A stretch of DNA of 64,000 nt from Pedobacter sp. MC2016-15 (GTDB lineage: Bacteria; Bacteroidota; Bacteroidia; Sphingobacteriales; Sphingobacteriaceae). A program made the translations under genes and the position numbers. Below are positions 49,269 to 58,484 of the stretch, in pieces (position 1 is the stretch's first letter; each line of letters opens with the position of its first letter). The stretch lies in assembly GCF_026239695.1 (NCBI RefSeq), contig NZ_JAPIVS010000009.1:124001-188000 (forward strand), read 5' to 3'. The notes under the pieces are model-generated. The model made no database searches. It was not told where the DNA came from and saw nothing but the letters and a program-made list of their open reading frames with translations.

Positions 49269-50312
49269 ATGCAGACATATACTTTAACAGTTATTGACCT
49301 AAAAAAAGAGACTGAAGACACGATTACGATCAGCTTCAAACAACCAGGTTTAAAGAAAATCAAATATCAGGCTGGACAATATTTATCACTTATTTTTAAA
49401 ATTAATGGTAGGCGATATATTAGGCCATATTCTTTCTCATCAGCGCCTGGAATTGATCCATCATTGCAGGTTACAGTAAAAAGGATTCCTAATGGAATAA
49501 TTTCTAATCATATACATGATCTAGTTAAAGTAGGCGATTTGATTACTGTCATGCCACCCATGGGAGATTTTATATTTGAACCTAAATCCAACACAAATGC
49601 CGTGTATCTATGGGGGGTGGGAAGCGGTATTACTCCACTGATATCTTTAACGAAAGCCATTTTAGTAAATTATCCACAAATTGAGGTACATTTAGTTTAT
49701 GGTAATCGTTGTAACGACAGCACGATTTTTTTAGAAACTATCCAAGACTTGGTCAGCAAATATCAAGATAAATTTAAAGTCTATCATTTTTTGACAACGC
49801 CAACACTGGATCAATCAGGGGATGGAATTATCAAGGGAAGAATTAATCAGAATAATGCAACAGATATTGTACTTAAAGAGCATATTGACACATCTTTGCA
49901 TTTTATATGTGGGCCATCGGGATTAAAAGAGTCTGTGAAATCAGCATTAACCACTTTGCAGATTTCCAGTGATGTAATTTTTTCTGAAGATTTTGAATTA
50001 ATTACTAATCCTGAAGATTTTGTAGACATTGCCACACAGTTCATACAACTAAAATTCGGGGATGAGAGTTTTAAATTGGAAGTTATTAAAGGAAAAAACA
50101 TCTTAGAATCTGCACTTGATGCAGGTATAGAATTACCTTACTCATGCCAAACAGGTAATTGTGATAGTTGTAAGGGAAAGCTGAAAAATGGAGAATTAAA
50201 AGTAATTGGTACAGATCATCATAAAACGACTCTGAAAACTGATGAATTCCTATTGTGTTGTAGTTATCCGCTCACAGAGGGCATATATATAGAAGTAAAT
50301 AAAGAATTATGA
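49269..50312 (+). CDS. CDP-6-deoxy-3,4-glucoseen reductase-type (E3) flavo-iron-sulfur protein, domain order reversed
   Basis: A 347-residue reductase. The FAD domain comes first (RPYS at 52-55), then the NAD(P) domain (GVGSGITP at 116-123, CGP at 214-216), and a plant-type [2Fe-2S] ferredoxin domain is C-terminal with Cys293, Cys298, Cys301 and Cys331 (CQTGNCDSC ... LCC). Classical E3 enzymes AscD/RfbI carry the ferredoxin domain at the N terminus; this order is that of PaaE-type reductases. It starts the CDP-dideoxyhexose cassette, overlapping rfbF by 4 bp, and should feed electrons to RfbH for C-3 deoxygenation. The role comes from context; the fold and cofactors are read from the sequence. 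Confidence 0.85.
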   Translation: MQTYTLTVIDLKKETEDTITISFKQPGLKKIKYQAGQYLSLIFKINGRRYIRPYSFSSAPGIDPSLQVTVKRIPNGIISNHIHDLVKVGDLITVMPPMGDFIFEPKSNTNAVYLWGVGSGITPLISLTKAILVNYPQIEVHLVYGNRCNDSTIFLETIQDLVSKYQDKFKVYHFLTTPTLDQSGDGIIKGRINQNNATDIVLKEHIDTSLHFICGPSGLKESVKSALTTLQISSDVIFSEDFELITNPEDFVDIATQFIQLKFGDESFKLEVIKGKNILESALDAGIELPYSCQTGNCDSCKGKLKNGELKVIGTDHHKTTLKTDEFLLCCSYPLTEGIYIEVNKEL

Positions 50313-51082
50313 AAGTAGTATTACTTGCAGGAGGGCTAGGTACCCGATTATCAGAAGAAACGGTTGTAAAGCCTAAACCTATGGTTGAAGTTGGAGCAAT
50401 GCCTATTCTTTGGCACATCATGAAAATCTATTCCACTTATGGATACAATGATTTTGTAGTTTGTTTAGGTTATAAAGGATATGTAGTAAAAGAATATTTC
50501 GCTAATTATTTCTTGCACAAATCTGATGTGACAATAGATTTGAAAAATAATGCTATCGAAGTACATGAATCCGAAGCAGAGCCTTGGAAAATTACCTTAG
50601 TTGATACAGGTGATAGTTCAATGACTGGCGGCAGGATCAAACGCATTCAAAAATATGTTAAAGATGAAACTTTTATGTTAACATATGGTGATGGAGTAGG
50701 GAATATTAATATCAAAGAATTAGTAGAATATCATGCTAGTCATGGGAAGCTATGTACGGTAACTTCTGTTCAACCTTCTGGCAGGTTTGGAGCTTTGGAT
50801 CTTTCTCCTGAGAATTCTGTTAATTCATTTCTTGAGAAACCAAAAGGAGATGGTTCTTGGATCAATGGGGGATACATGGTTTGTGAACCAGGTGTTTTTG
50901 ATTATATTAAGGATGGTGACGCAACAGTTTGGGAACAAGAACCAATGCAAAATATTGCACTGGCTGGTGAAATGAAAGCTTACAAACATCGCGGATTTTG
51001 GCGGCCAATGGATACGCTTAAAGATAAGCATGATCTAAATGAAATGTGGGAAAAAAATCAGGCAGAATGGAGAACTTGGTAG
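50309..51082 (+). CDS. rfbF: Glucose-1-phosphate cytidylyltransferase
   Basis: A 257-residue enzyme making CDP-glucose, the first step of CDP-3,6-dideoxyhexoses. LAGGLGTRLSEET (5-17), KPKPMVEVG and TYGDGVGN fit the family, and the C-terminal FWRPMDTLKDKHDLNEMW is highly characteristic of RfbF. It overlaps the E3-type gene by 4 bp and rfbG by 16 bp, which indicates coupled translation. Confidence 0.96.
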   Translation: MKVVLLAGGLGTRLSEETVVKPKPMVEVGAMPILWHIMKIYSTYGYNDFVVCLGYKGYVVKEYFANYFLHKSDVTIDLKNNAIEVHESEAEPWKITLVDTGDSSMTGGRIKRIQKYVKDETFMLTYGDGVGNINIKELVEYHASHGKLCTVTSVQPSGRFGALDLSPENSVNSFLEKPKGDGSWINGGYMVCEPGVFDYIKDGDATVWEQEPMQNIALAGEMKAYKHRGFWRPMDTLKDKHDLNEMWEKNQAEWRTW

Positions 51083-52152
51083 AATTAAAAAATATTTATA
51101 AAGATAAAAAGGTTTTCTTAACCGGCCATACCGGTTTTAAAGGTAGTTGGATGCTCCAACTTTTGGCAGTTCTTGGCGCAGAAGTTAAAGGTTTTGCATT
51201 AGAAACGAAGACTACTAATGATTTATACAATCTCTTAGAAGGTGATAAATTGTGCAAATCGATAATTGGGGACATTAGAGACCGCAACTTATTGATTAAG
51301 GAAATTCTTGATTTTGAGCCCGATTTTATTTTTCATTTAGCTGCACAGCCTTTAGTTAGGTTATCCTATGAGATCCCTGCAGAGACATTTGAAGTTAATG
51401 CGATAGGGACTGCAAACGTATTGGATGCTGTACGTCAGCTTAATAAAAAATGCCATACAGTATTAATCACGACGGATAAAGTTTATCACAATAATGAATG
51501 GATTTATCCTTATAGAGAGAATGACAGATTGGGTGGTTATGATCCATATAGCGCAAGCAAGGCCTGTACTGAATTAATCATTGACTCTTACAGAAACTCT
51601 TTTTTTAATTTAAATGAGATGACTGATCATAAAAAATCGATAGCAGTAGGCAGAGCAGGTAACGTGATAGGTGGTGGTGATTGGTCTGAAGATCGTTTGA
51701 TACCTGACATTGCTAAGGGTCTAATTGCTAATAGTCCTGTCTCGATAAGAAATCCATCATCAGTTAGGCCATGGCAGCATGTTTTAGAACCTGTTAGTGC
51801 TTATTTAGTATTAGGAGCATGTCTTTCCAAAGATCCGGTAAAATTTAGTCAGGCTTATAATTTTGGTCCAAATGAAGGTGACTCGCTATCTGTTGAGCAG
51901 ATGGTCAACTTGGCAATCAAATATTGGGGAAGCGGTGATTTTGATTTTGTCAGAAATATACAACAACCTCATGAAGCAGGATTACTTAAACTTGATATTA
52001 GTAAAGCAATTTCAGAATTAAAATGGTCACCTAAACTAAATGCTGGTTCAGCTGTTGAATTGACGATGAAATGGTACCAGCAGTTCCATATGAATAGAAA
52101 AAATATTAAAGATTTTACAATGATGCAGGTCTTACAGTTTTTAGATGCGTAA
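51067..52152 (+). CDS. rfbG: CDP-glucose 4,6-dehydratase
   Basis: A 361-residue SDR-family enzyme converting CDP-glucose to CDP-4-keto-6-deoxyglucose. VFLTGHTGFKGSW (16-28) is diagnostic, with Tyr161-Lys165 (YSASK) as the catalytic pair and GNVIGGGDWSEDRLIPD downstream. I chose ATG 51067; the frame opens seven codons earlier but MENLVELKN is the more usual start. It overlaps the next gene by 8 bp. Confidence 0.95.
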   Translation: MENLVELKNIYKDKKVFLTGHTGFKGSWMLQLLAVLGAEVKGFALETKTTNDLYNLLEGDKLCKSIIGDIRDRNLLIKEILDFEPDFIFHLAAQPLVRLSYEIPAETFEVNAIGTANVLDAVRQLNKKCHTVLITTDKVYHNNEWIYPYRENDRLGGYDPYSASKACTELIIDSYRNSFFNLNEMTDHKKSIAVGRAGNVIGGGDWSEDRLIPDIAKGLIANSPVSIRNPSSVRPWQHVLEPVSAYLVLGACLSKDPVKFSQAYNFGPNEGDSLSVEQMVNLAIKYWGSGDFDFVRNIQQPHEAGLLKLDISKAISELKWSPKLNAGSAVELTMKWYQQFHMNRKNIKDFTMMQVLQFLDA

Positions 52153-53056
52153 AGTTTTAATTACTGGAATAACGGGATTTATAGGCTCCCATTTAGCAGA
52201 AGAACTTATTTCTGCAGGCCTAGAGATTGTAGGTTTAAAGCGGAAGGAGTCCAATACCTGGCGAAATCGGGCTTATCAAGATAAAATCCATTGGGTAGAT
52301 ATTGATGATGAAGGAACATATAAGGAGTACCTACTTTCATTAAATTTAGACATCATTATCCACTCAGCGTGGATTGGCGTGGAGGCCTCTGATCGAGATG
52401 ATTGGCAGCAGCAAGCGAAAAATATAGGGTTTTTAGTTGATTTGCTTGAAGTTGCAAAGTTGTCTAGTGTCAATAAAATTATATTCTTGGGTTCTCAAGC
52501 TGAATACGGCACTATCAACGGAAAGGTAGATGAAAGTTACATTCCTGATCCATCCACTGCTTATGCAAGTGTGAAACTAGCATGCTTGCAAATTCTAAAA
52601 ACTTATTGTAAAATTAATGGCATATCTTGGGTATGGCTGAGGATCTTTTCGGTTTTTGGTGAAAGAGAAAATAATAACTGGTTAATTCCCTCAACTGTTA
52701 AACAAATGACCACCGGCTTTGAAATGAAGCTTACTGGGGGAGAACAGAAATATGCCTATATGTATGTTAAGGATGTTGCATCTATTATCACTAAAATCGC
52801 TATGTGTGAGGTCCAATCTGATATTTATAATATTTCATCAAGTGAGTTACGATCTATTAAATCTATTTTAGAATCTATAAAGGAATATGTTAAACCTGAC
52901 TTTAAGTTGGATTTTGGCGCATTACCATATAGAGAAAATCAGCCGATGCATATAGAAGGAGATTGTCAGAAAATCAGGTCTCAAATAGGAGAATTACAAT
53001 TTACTAATTTTAACGTAGCTTTGAAGCGTACTTTAGATTATTATTTAAAGACTTAA
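52145..53056 (+). CDS. NAD(P)-dependent sugar reductase/epimerase (RfbJ/YerF-like position)
   Basis: A 303-residue extended-SDR protein with the cofactor loop GITGFIG (8-14), GSQAEYG (116-122) and catalytic Tyr140-Lys144 (YASVK). Sequence alone places it among sugar-nucleotide reductases/epimerases. In known clusters the enzyme at this spot is RfbJ (abequose synthase) or YerF, the reductase that finishes CDP-yersiniose after YerE adds a two-carbon unit. The adjacent YerE-like gene makes the YerF role more likely here. The gene overlaps rfbG by 8 bp and is 6 bp before the YerE-like gene. Confidence 0.8.
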   Translation: MRKVLITGITGFIGSHLAEELISAGLEIVGLKRKESNTWRNRAYQDKIHWVDIDDEGTYKEYLLSLNLDIIIHSAWIGVEASDRDDWQQQAKNIGFLVDLLEVAKLSSVNKIIFLGSQAEYGTINGKVDESYIPDPSTAYASVKLACLQILKTYCKINGISWVWLRIFSVFGERENNNWLIPSTVKQMTTGFEMKLTGGEQKYAYMYVKDVASIITKIAMCEVQSDIYNISSSELRSIKSILESIKEYVKPDFKLDFGALPYRENQPMHIEGDCQKIRSQIGELQFTNFNVALKRTLDYYLKT

Positions 53057-53062
53057 TTTGTT

Positions 53063-54784
53063 ATGAAAGCATCTGATTATATCGCTGAATTCTTGGCGAA
53101 AAAAGGTATAAAGAGTTTATTTGAGCTGTCTGGGGGGATGATTACACATCTCTTGGATTCCATAAATCAGAAGACGGATATTAATATTATATCTATGCAT
53201 CACGAGCAGGCGGCTGCTTTTGCTGCTGAAGGATATGCACGGGTAACTGGCATCCCCGGTGTGGCTTTAGCTACAAGCGGGCCAGGAGCGACCAATCTTC
53301 TTACAGGCATAGGTAGTTGTTATTTTGATTCTACTCCAGCTATCTTTATTACTGGGCAAGTAAACAGGCACGAGTTGAAAGGAAATAGCTCTATTAGGCA
53401 GCTTGGCTTTCAAGAAACAGATATAATTGCAATGGCAAGTCCAATTACGAAACGCTGTTTTCAAGTCAAGGATCCCGCTGATATTCCTGCCATATTCGAA
53501 GAAAGTTTCCGAATCTCTCTTGAAGGAAGACCTGGACCGGTATTAATTGATATTCCAATGGATGTTCAACGTGCGGATATTAGTGAAGTGGCAACGGATG
53601 ATGAGCATTCAATCGCTGGTGATAATTACGATTTTAGCGAACTAGATAATATAATTAATGATATTAGAAACGCTAAACGCCCACTAATTCTTGCTGGGAG
53701 GGGTATCAAGGCAGGTAATTCTCAATTTGACTTTGATAAGTTTGTTCAATTAACAAAAATTCCTGTCATCACTACCTTATTAGGCTTAGATACTATCAGT
53801 TTTGATGATGAACAACGTGTCGGATTTATAGGCAGTTATGGGAATAGGTGGGCTAATATTGCTTTTGGAGAGTGTGATCTTTTACTTGTATTAGGTAGTA
53901 GATTAGATATACGACAGACAGGTGCAGATGCCAACTTCATCGCACAAAGAAAAATTTATCATGTTGATTGTTTATCTGAAGAAATTAATAATAGAGTAAA
54001 AGGTTGTGTGCCAGTAGTTTCTCACCTGAAAAATTTCTTCAAAGCTTTTTTTAATAAAGCCCTAAATTCTACATTTCCTCTTCCTGCTGAATGGAATAGT
54101 AGAATAGATCAGCTGAAAAGTACATGGCCAGATGTCGCAGAATTGGAAACTGTGGGCATTAATCCTAATGTTTTTATGCATCAATTGTCCAAGGCTTCTG
54201 TCCAAGCTTCTACTTACCTCGCTGATGTGGGCAGCCATCAGATGTGGGCTGCACAGTCGCTTGAATTAAATAGAGGACAGCATTTTCTGACCTCTGGCGG
54301 AATGGGTGCTATGGGGTTCTCACTACCTGCTGGAATTGGAGCATGTATTGCGCTTGAAAAAAAGCCAGTAGTTGTTCTAATTGGTGATGGGTGTATGCAG
54401 ATTAATATTCAAGAACTGCAGACTATAGTACGTAACAATCTTCCGATAAAAATCATTGTATTAAATAATCGTACACTCGGTATGATTAGGCAATTTCAAG
54501 ACAGTTATTTTGAATCGCGTTATCAATCCACTTATTGGGGTTATGATGCACCTGATTTTACTAAGATTGCCATAGCATATGGAATTGATGCTAAAACAAT
54601 CTCAGGATCTGAAGAAACAGAGGATGCCGTAAATTGGCTTTGGACAAAAGATAATCAAAATAGGCCTCAATTATTACAGGTAATGATAGACCCTAAGACA
54701 AATACATATCCTAAAATTGCATTTGGCAGACCTATTACTGAAATGGAACCATTTGCAAAGCCCATTGAGATGGAAGGCACATAA
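53063..54784 (+). CDS. ThDP- and FAD-dependent acetolactate-synthase-like enzyme, YerE-type
   Basis: A 573-residue protein with the full acetolactate-synthase layout. The N-terminal pyrimidine domain carries catalytic Glu48 in MHHEQAAAFAAEGYAR. The middle domain has FAD-contact-like patterns (GSRLDIRQTGA). The C-terminal ThDP-binding motif runs from GDG (441-443) to NN (468-469). Biosynthetic acetolactate synthase genes normally sit with ilv genes and a small subunit. Here the gene lies inside a CDP-dideoxyhexose cassette, as yerE does in Yersinia. YerE decarboxylates pyruvate and adds the two-carbon unit to C-4 of CDP-4-keto-3,6-dideoxyglucose. I infer that role here. Confidence 0.82.
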   Translation: MKASDYIAEFLAKKGIKSLFELSGGMITHLLDSINQKTDINIISMHHEQAAAFAAEGYARVTGIPGVALATSGPGATNLLTGIGSCYFDSTPAIFITGQVNRHELKGNSSIRQLGFQETDIIAMASPITKRCFQVKDPADIPAIFEESFRISLEGRPGPVLIDIPMDVQRADISEVATDDEHSIAGDNYDFSELDNIINDIRNAKRPLILAGRGIKAGNSQFDFDKFVQLTKIPVITTLLGLDTISFDDEQRVGFIGSYGNRWANIAFGECDLLLVLGSRLDIRQTGADANFIAQRKIYHVDCLSEEINNRVKGCVPVVSHLKNFFKAFFNKALNSTFPLPAEWNSRIDQLKSTWPDVAELETVGINPNVFMHQLSKASVQASTYLADVGSHQMWAAQSLELNRGQHFLTSGGMGAMGFSLPAGIGACIALEKKPVVVLIGDGCMQINIQELQTIVRNNLPIKIIVLNNRTLGMIRQFQDSYFESRYQSTYWGYDAPDFTKIAIAYGIDAKTISGSEETEDAVNWLWTKDNQNRPQLLQVMIDPKTNTYPKIAFGRPITEMEPFAKPIEMEGT

Positions 54785-54815
54785 CACATATACATAAATT
54801 ATTTAGCACTAACAC

Positions 54816-56120
54816 ATGTTACAGAACATTAACGACCAAGCATTAGAGAATAGTTTAAGAGAAATAGCTAGAAAAAAAACTTCCCAAGCTATAGTTGCAG
54901 GTGTAAATTATATACCCGTCACTGGTAAAGTACTCGATGAAGAGGACATATTACTTGGAGTAGATGCAGCTTTGGATGGTTGGTTAACTGCCGGACGTTT
55001 TGCAAACACCTTTGAATATGAATTTGCCCAATACTTTGGAGCACATAAAGCTCTTCTTGTAAATTCAGGATCTTCAGCTAATTTAGTGGCATTTTATGCC
55101 CTTACCTCACCAAAGTTGGGTGACAGAGCCATACGTCCGGGTGATGAGGTGATTACAGTTGCTGCTGGTTTTCCAACAACCGTTAATCCTATTATTCAAT
55201 TCGGTGCGGTACCTGTATTCATTGATGTTGATATCGCCACACATAACGTAAAGGCAGATCTGATCGAAGCAGCAGTTAGTTCAAAGACCAAAGCAATAAT
55301 GATCGCACATTCATTAGGTAACCCTTTTGATCTTGATGAAGTTATGAGAGTCGCTAAAAAGCATAATCTTTGGGTAGTTGAGGATGACTGTGATTCTTTA
55401 GGGGCTACTTACAAAGGAAAGAAAACAGGCACCTTCGGTGATATCTCAACTTTCTCTTTTTATCCAGCTCACCACATTACTATGGGAGAGGGAGGAGCTG
55501 TATTGATCAATAATCCACTTCTTGCAAAAATAGCAGAAAGTTTTAGAGATTGGGGTAGAGATTGTTATTGTGAACCAGGAAAAGACAATACTTGTGGTTG
55601 TAGGTTTGAACAACAACTTGGAAGTTTGCCATATGGATATGATCACAAGTACACATATTCACATATTGGCTTCAACTTAAAGGTAACTGATATGCAGGCG
55701 GCCTTCGGCGTATCGCAGATAAAAAAGATTGACACCTTTGTACAAAGAAGACGTGAGAATTATTTGGCGCTATACGAAAGAATGAAAGAATTTGAAGATG
55801 TGTTCATTCTTCCAGAAGCTACTTTAAACAGCGAGCCCTCATGGTTTGGATTTTTACTAACATTGAGGGAAGGAGATGCTTCTGATAGACATATGTTGGT
55901 ACAACATTTAGAAGAAAAGAAAATTGGCACCCGATTACTATTCGGAGGTAATATTCTTCGCCAGCCAGGTTACACGAATATAAATCATAGAGTTTCTGGT
56001 GATTTGACAAATACAGATATAATTATGAATCAGTCATTTTGGTTAGGCGTTTGGCCGGGCTTGAATGAAAGCCACTATGACTATATCGCCGATGTAATTA
56101 GGGACTATATAAACTCATAA
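54816..56120 (+). CDS. rfbH: CDP-4-keto-6-deoxyglucose-3-dehydratase (E1)
   Basis: A 434-residue PMP- and [2Fe-2S]-dependent enzyme that removes the C-3 hydroxyl, working with an E3 reductase. It has the DegT/AHBA fold, but the usual PLP lysine is replaced by His220 in FYPAHHITMGEGG, the hallmark of this family. Cluster cysteines are visible at Cys192, Cys250, Cys252 and one of Cys260/Cys262 (DCYCEPGKDNTCGC). NSGSSANL (83-90) binds the cofactor phosphate. It closes the sugar cassette and its stop shares a base with the flippase start (TAATG). Confidence 0.95.
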   Translation: MLQNINDQALENSLREIARKKTSQAIVAGVNYIPVTGKVLDEEDILLGVDAALDGWLTAGRFANTFEYEFAQYFGAHKALLVNSGSSANLVAFYALTSPKLGDRAIRPGDEVITVAAGFPTTVNPIIQFGAVPVFIDVDIATHNVKADLIEAAVSSKTKAIMIAHSLGNPFDLDEVMRVAKKHNLWVVEDDCDSLGATYKGKKTGTFGDISTFSFYPAHHITMGEGGAVLINNPLLAKIAESFRDWGRDCYCEPGKDNTCGCRFEQQLGSLPYGYDHKYTYSHIGFNLKVTDMQAAFGVSQIKKIDTFVQRRRENYLALYERMKEFEDVFILPEATLNSEPSWFGFLLTLREGDASDRHMLVQHLEEKKIGTRLLFGGNILRQPGYTNINHRVSGDLTNTDIIMNQSFWLGVWPGLNESHYDYIADVIRDYINS

Positions 56121-57472
56121 TGCTATCGTACATCCAATCACTTTCCAGAAAGTTAGGCATTGACGGTGCTATCGCTTACACCGTGCTATCTAGATGTGTC
56201 CAGGCAGGGGGGGGGCTTGTTTCGATAATATTTATTGCCAAACATCTCACTAAAATAGAGCAAGGCTATTACTACACCTTTGGTAGTATCCTTGCTATAC
56301 AAATATTTTTTGAGCTTGGTCTCTCAAATATTATCACCCAATACGTTGCACATGAAATGGCCCACCTTACCTGGAATGGTAAGTCTGATATCCAGGGCGA
56401 CGAAGCCTCAATGTCAAGGTTATCGTCGTTATTACATTTTTGCATAAAGTGGTTTGGTATAATGGCTATTATTTTGGTCGTAATCCTCATTATTGCCGGA
56501 AACGTGTTTTTCAATACATATAATCACGGAGATACATACGTAAATTGGCAATCGCCTTGGATAATTTTGTGCATTTCTACTGCTGGGTCATTGATGATTT
56601 CTCCGATTCTTTCTTTTTTTGAAGGATTGAGTAAAGTAAAGGAAGTAGCGATGATGAGGCTAGTACAGCAGGTATTTCAACTTACATTACTCTATATTTT
56701 TTTGAGTTTGGGATTAAAGTTGTTTTCCAGTCCGTTAGCAGCAATTATTACGTTTTTCATTGTTCCAATATGGGTGCTAGTATCTTACAAATTTGTTCTC
56801 TTAAAAAATATCTGGAATAAATTAACCTTTTATAAGGTGAATTACAGGCTCGAAATATTTCCATTACAATGGAAAATTGCTTTGAGTTGGATCAGTGGAT
56901 TTTTTATATTTCAACTTTTTAACCCTGTTCTTTTCGCTACTGAAGGGCCCATTGTCGCTGGTCAGATGGGAATGACATTAGCGGCTCTAAATGGTGTAAT
57001 GTCAATTTCAATGAGCTGGATAAATACTAAAGTTCCTGTCTTCTCAAATCTTATTGCGTTAAAAGACTTCAAAGAGCTTGATCGCGTTTTTGCGGTTGTT
57101 GTGAGACAGTCTAGTTTGATTTGTGGTGCTGCGCTCGGATTTTTGTTACTAATAGTCTTCACTTTAAAATATTTTGAACTGCAAATTGGAAATCGTTTTT
57201 TACCATTTTTCCCACTCATCCTTTTATGTACTGCAACTTTTGTCAATCAATTAATATCTGCATTGGCTACTTACTTGAGGTGTCATAAGGAAGAACCTTT
57301 TCTAGTGCAGTCAATCGTTATGGGTCTTTTGACTGCTGCATCGACCTTTATTTTAGGACATGCATTTGGTTTAAATGGTATAGTGATAGGGTATTCCGCA
57401 TTAGTCATAATCGGTAGTTTAATCTGGTCTCTACTCATTTTTTATAAAAAAAGAGAATTATGGCATACTTAG
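56120..57472 (+). CDS. Wzx-type polysaccharide flippase
   Basis: A 450-residue integral membrane protein with about 12 helices, starting with an amphipathic segment and GIDGAIAYTVLSRCVQAGGGLVSI, typical of Wzx/MATE-like exporters. It should move the undecaprenyl-linked repeat unit across the inner membrane. A run of seven G at 56209-56215 in the first helix region is a possible slippage site. It overlaps the following glycosyltransferase by 13 bp. Sequence divergence in this family is high, so assignment rests on topology and context. Confidence 0.85.
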   Translation: MLSYIQSLSRKLGIDGAIAYTVLSRCVQAGGGLVSIIFIAKHLTKIEQGYYYTFGSILAIQIFFELGLSNIITQYVAHEMAHLTWNGKSDIQGDEASMSRLSSLLHFCIKWFGIMAIILVVILIIAGNVFFNTYNHGDTYVNWQSPWIILCISTAGSLMISPILSFFEGLSKVKEVAMMRLVQQVFQLTLLYIFLSLGLKLFSSPLAAIITFFIVPIWVLVSYKFVLLKNIWNKLTFYKVNYRLEIFPLQWKIALSWISGFFIFQLFNPVLFATEGPIVAGQMGMTLAALNGVMSISMSWINTKVPVFSNLIALKDFKELDRVFAVVVRQSSLICGAALGFLLLIVFTLKYFELQIGNRFLPFFPLILLCTATFVNQLISALATYLRCHKEEPFLVQSIVMGLLTAASTFILGHAFGLNGIVIGYSALVIIGSLIWSLLIFYKKRELWHT

Positions 57473-58482
57473 AGAATAACCTTTTGTTAACGATAGCAAT
57501 ACCTACATACAACAGGTCAAATTTTTTGGATCAAGCGTTACTAAGCATCTATAATCAAATCGGTGACAAAGCAGACTTAATTGAAATTATAGTCTCTGAT
57601 AATAACTCATCTGATAACACTACGGAAGTTGTTAATCAACACATCAGAAACGGTCTACCCATTAATTATGTGAAAAATGATGTAAATAAGGGTGCTGATT
57701 TTAATATATCGCAATGTTTTAAACTGGCAAATGGCAAATTTGTACTGACATTTGGAGATGATGATAAACTTCTAAATGGAACTATTGATAAAATAATCGC
57801 TGTTATTAAAGAATATCCTGATTTTGGGATACTATATTTGAACTGGCGCCTAATTAGTGACGGTATATTAGCCATTGATGAAAAGTCTCCTGTCTTAATG
57901 TTTAATGATTATGAAGATTTTTTGAAAAAAATTAGTCATAATATAACTTTCATATCCGGAAATGTTGTCAATAAGAAGTTTGTCAAAGATATTTATTTCG
58001 AAAAATACTTTGCAACTTCTCTAATACAGTTACCTTTTTTCCTGACTGCGGTTTTAAACTCTCCTTATAATCTTTACTTCCAAGAACCTTCAGTCGCAGT
58101 ACCTGTAAATAATAGTGGTGGTTATAGTATATGTACAGTATTTGGGAGTAATATCAACCAGATATTCCAGGAATATTCGACCGATGAAAAAAGGAAAAGG
58201 ACATTTAAAGCTATAAAAGATGAATTATTAACGGTCTGCTTTCCAGGTTGGATTAAAAGACTAAAATCATCGGGGCATAAATTCACCGATGTTGAAATCC
58301 ATAAAGTATTAAAACCCATTTATAAAGATAACCTGAATTATTGGATCTATAATTATCCTTTAATCATTCAGCCAGGCCGTATGCTAAATATTACTTGGCC
58401 CGTTTATACACTTTATTCGTTGTTTATAACAAAAGTTCTAAAGAAGCGTGTTCGTTTCAAATACACTATTGCAAAAATATAA
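57460..58482 (+). CDS. Glycosyltransferase family 2 protein
   Basis: A 340-residue GT-A enzyme. The N-terminal LLTIAIPTYNRSNFLDQAL, nucleotide-binding SDNNSSDNT and the metal-binding FGDDDK are visible. Its place straight after the flippase copies the wzx-wbaV order of Salmonella, where WbaV transfers the dideoxyhexose abequose. By analogy this enzyme could transfer the branched dideoxy sugar made here. That is inference from gene order only. Confidence 0.88.
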   Translation: MAYLENNLLLTIAIPTYNRSNFLDQALLSIYNQIGDKADLIEIIVSDNNSSDNTTEVVNQHIRNGLPINYVKNDVNKGADFNISQCFKLANGKFVLTFGDDDKLLNGTIDKIIAVIKEYPDFGILYLNWRLISDGILAIDEKSPVLMFNDYEDFLKKISHNITFISGNVVNKKFVKDIYFEKYFATSLIQLPFFLTAVLNSPYNLYFQEPSVAVPVNNSGGYSICTVFGSNINQIFQEYSTDEKRKRTFKAIKDELLTVCFPGWIKRLKSSGHKFTDVEIHKVLKPIYKDNLNYWIYNYPLIIQPGRMLNITWPVYTLYSLFITKVLKKRVRFKYTIAKI

Positions 58483-58484
58483 TT

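Noticed and set aside
53063..54784. Reading the ThDP enzyme as an ordinary acetolactate synthase (ilvB)
   Set aside because: There is no small subunit or other ilv gene nearby, and the gene is embedded in a CDP-dideoxyhexose cassette; the YerE-type role fits better, though sequence alone does not exclude it.
58395..58484. Upstream extension of wecB by 30 residues
   Set aside because: The added residues lie inside the previous gene and do not resemble the family; ATG 58485 gives the normal N terminus.
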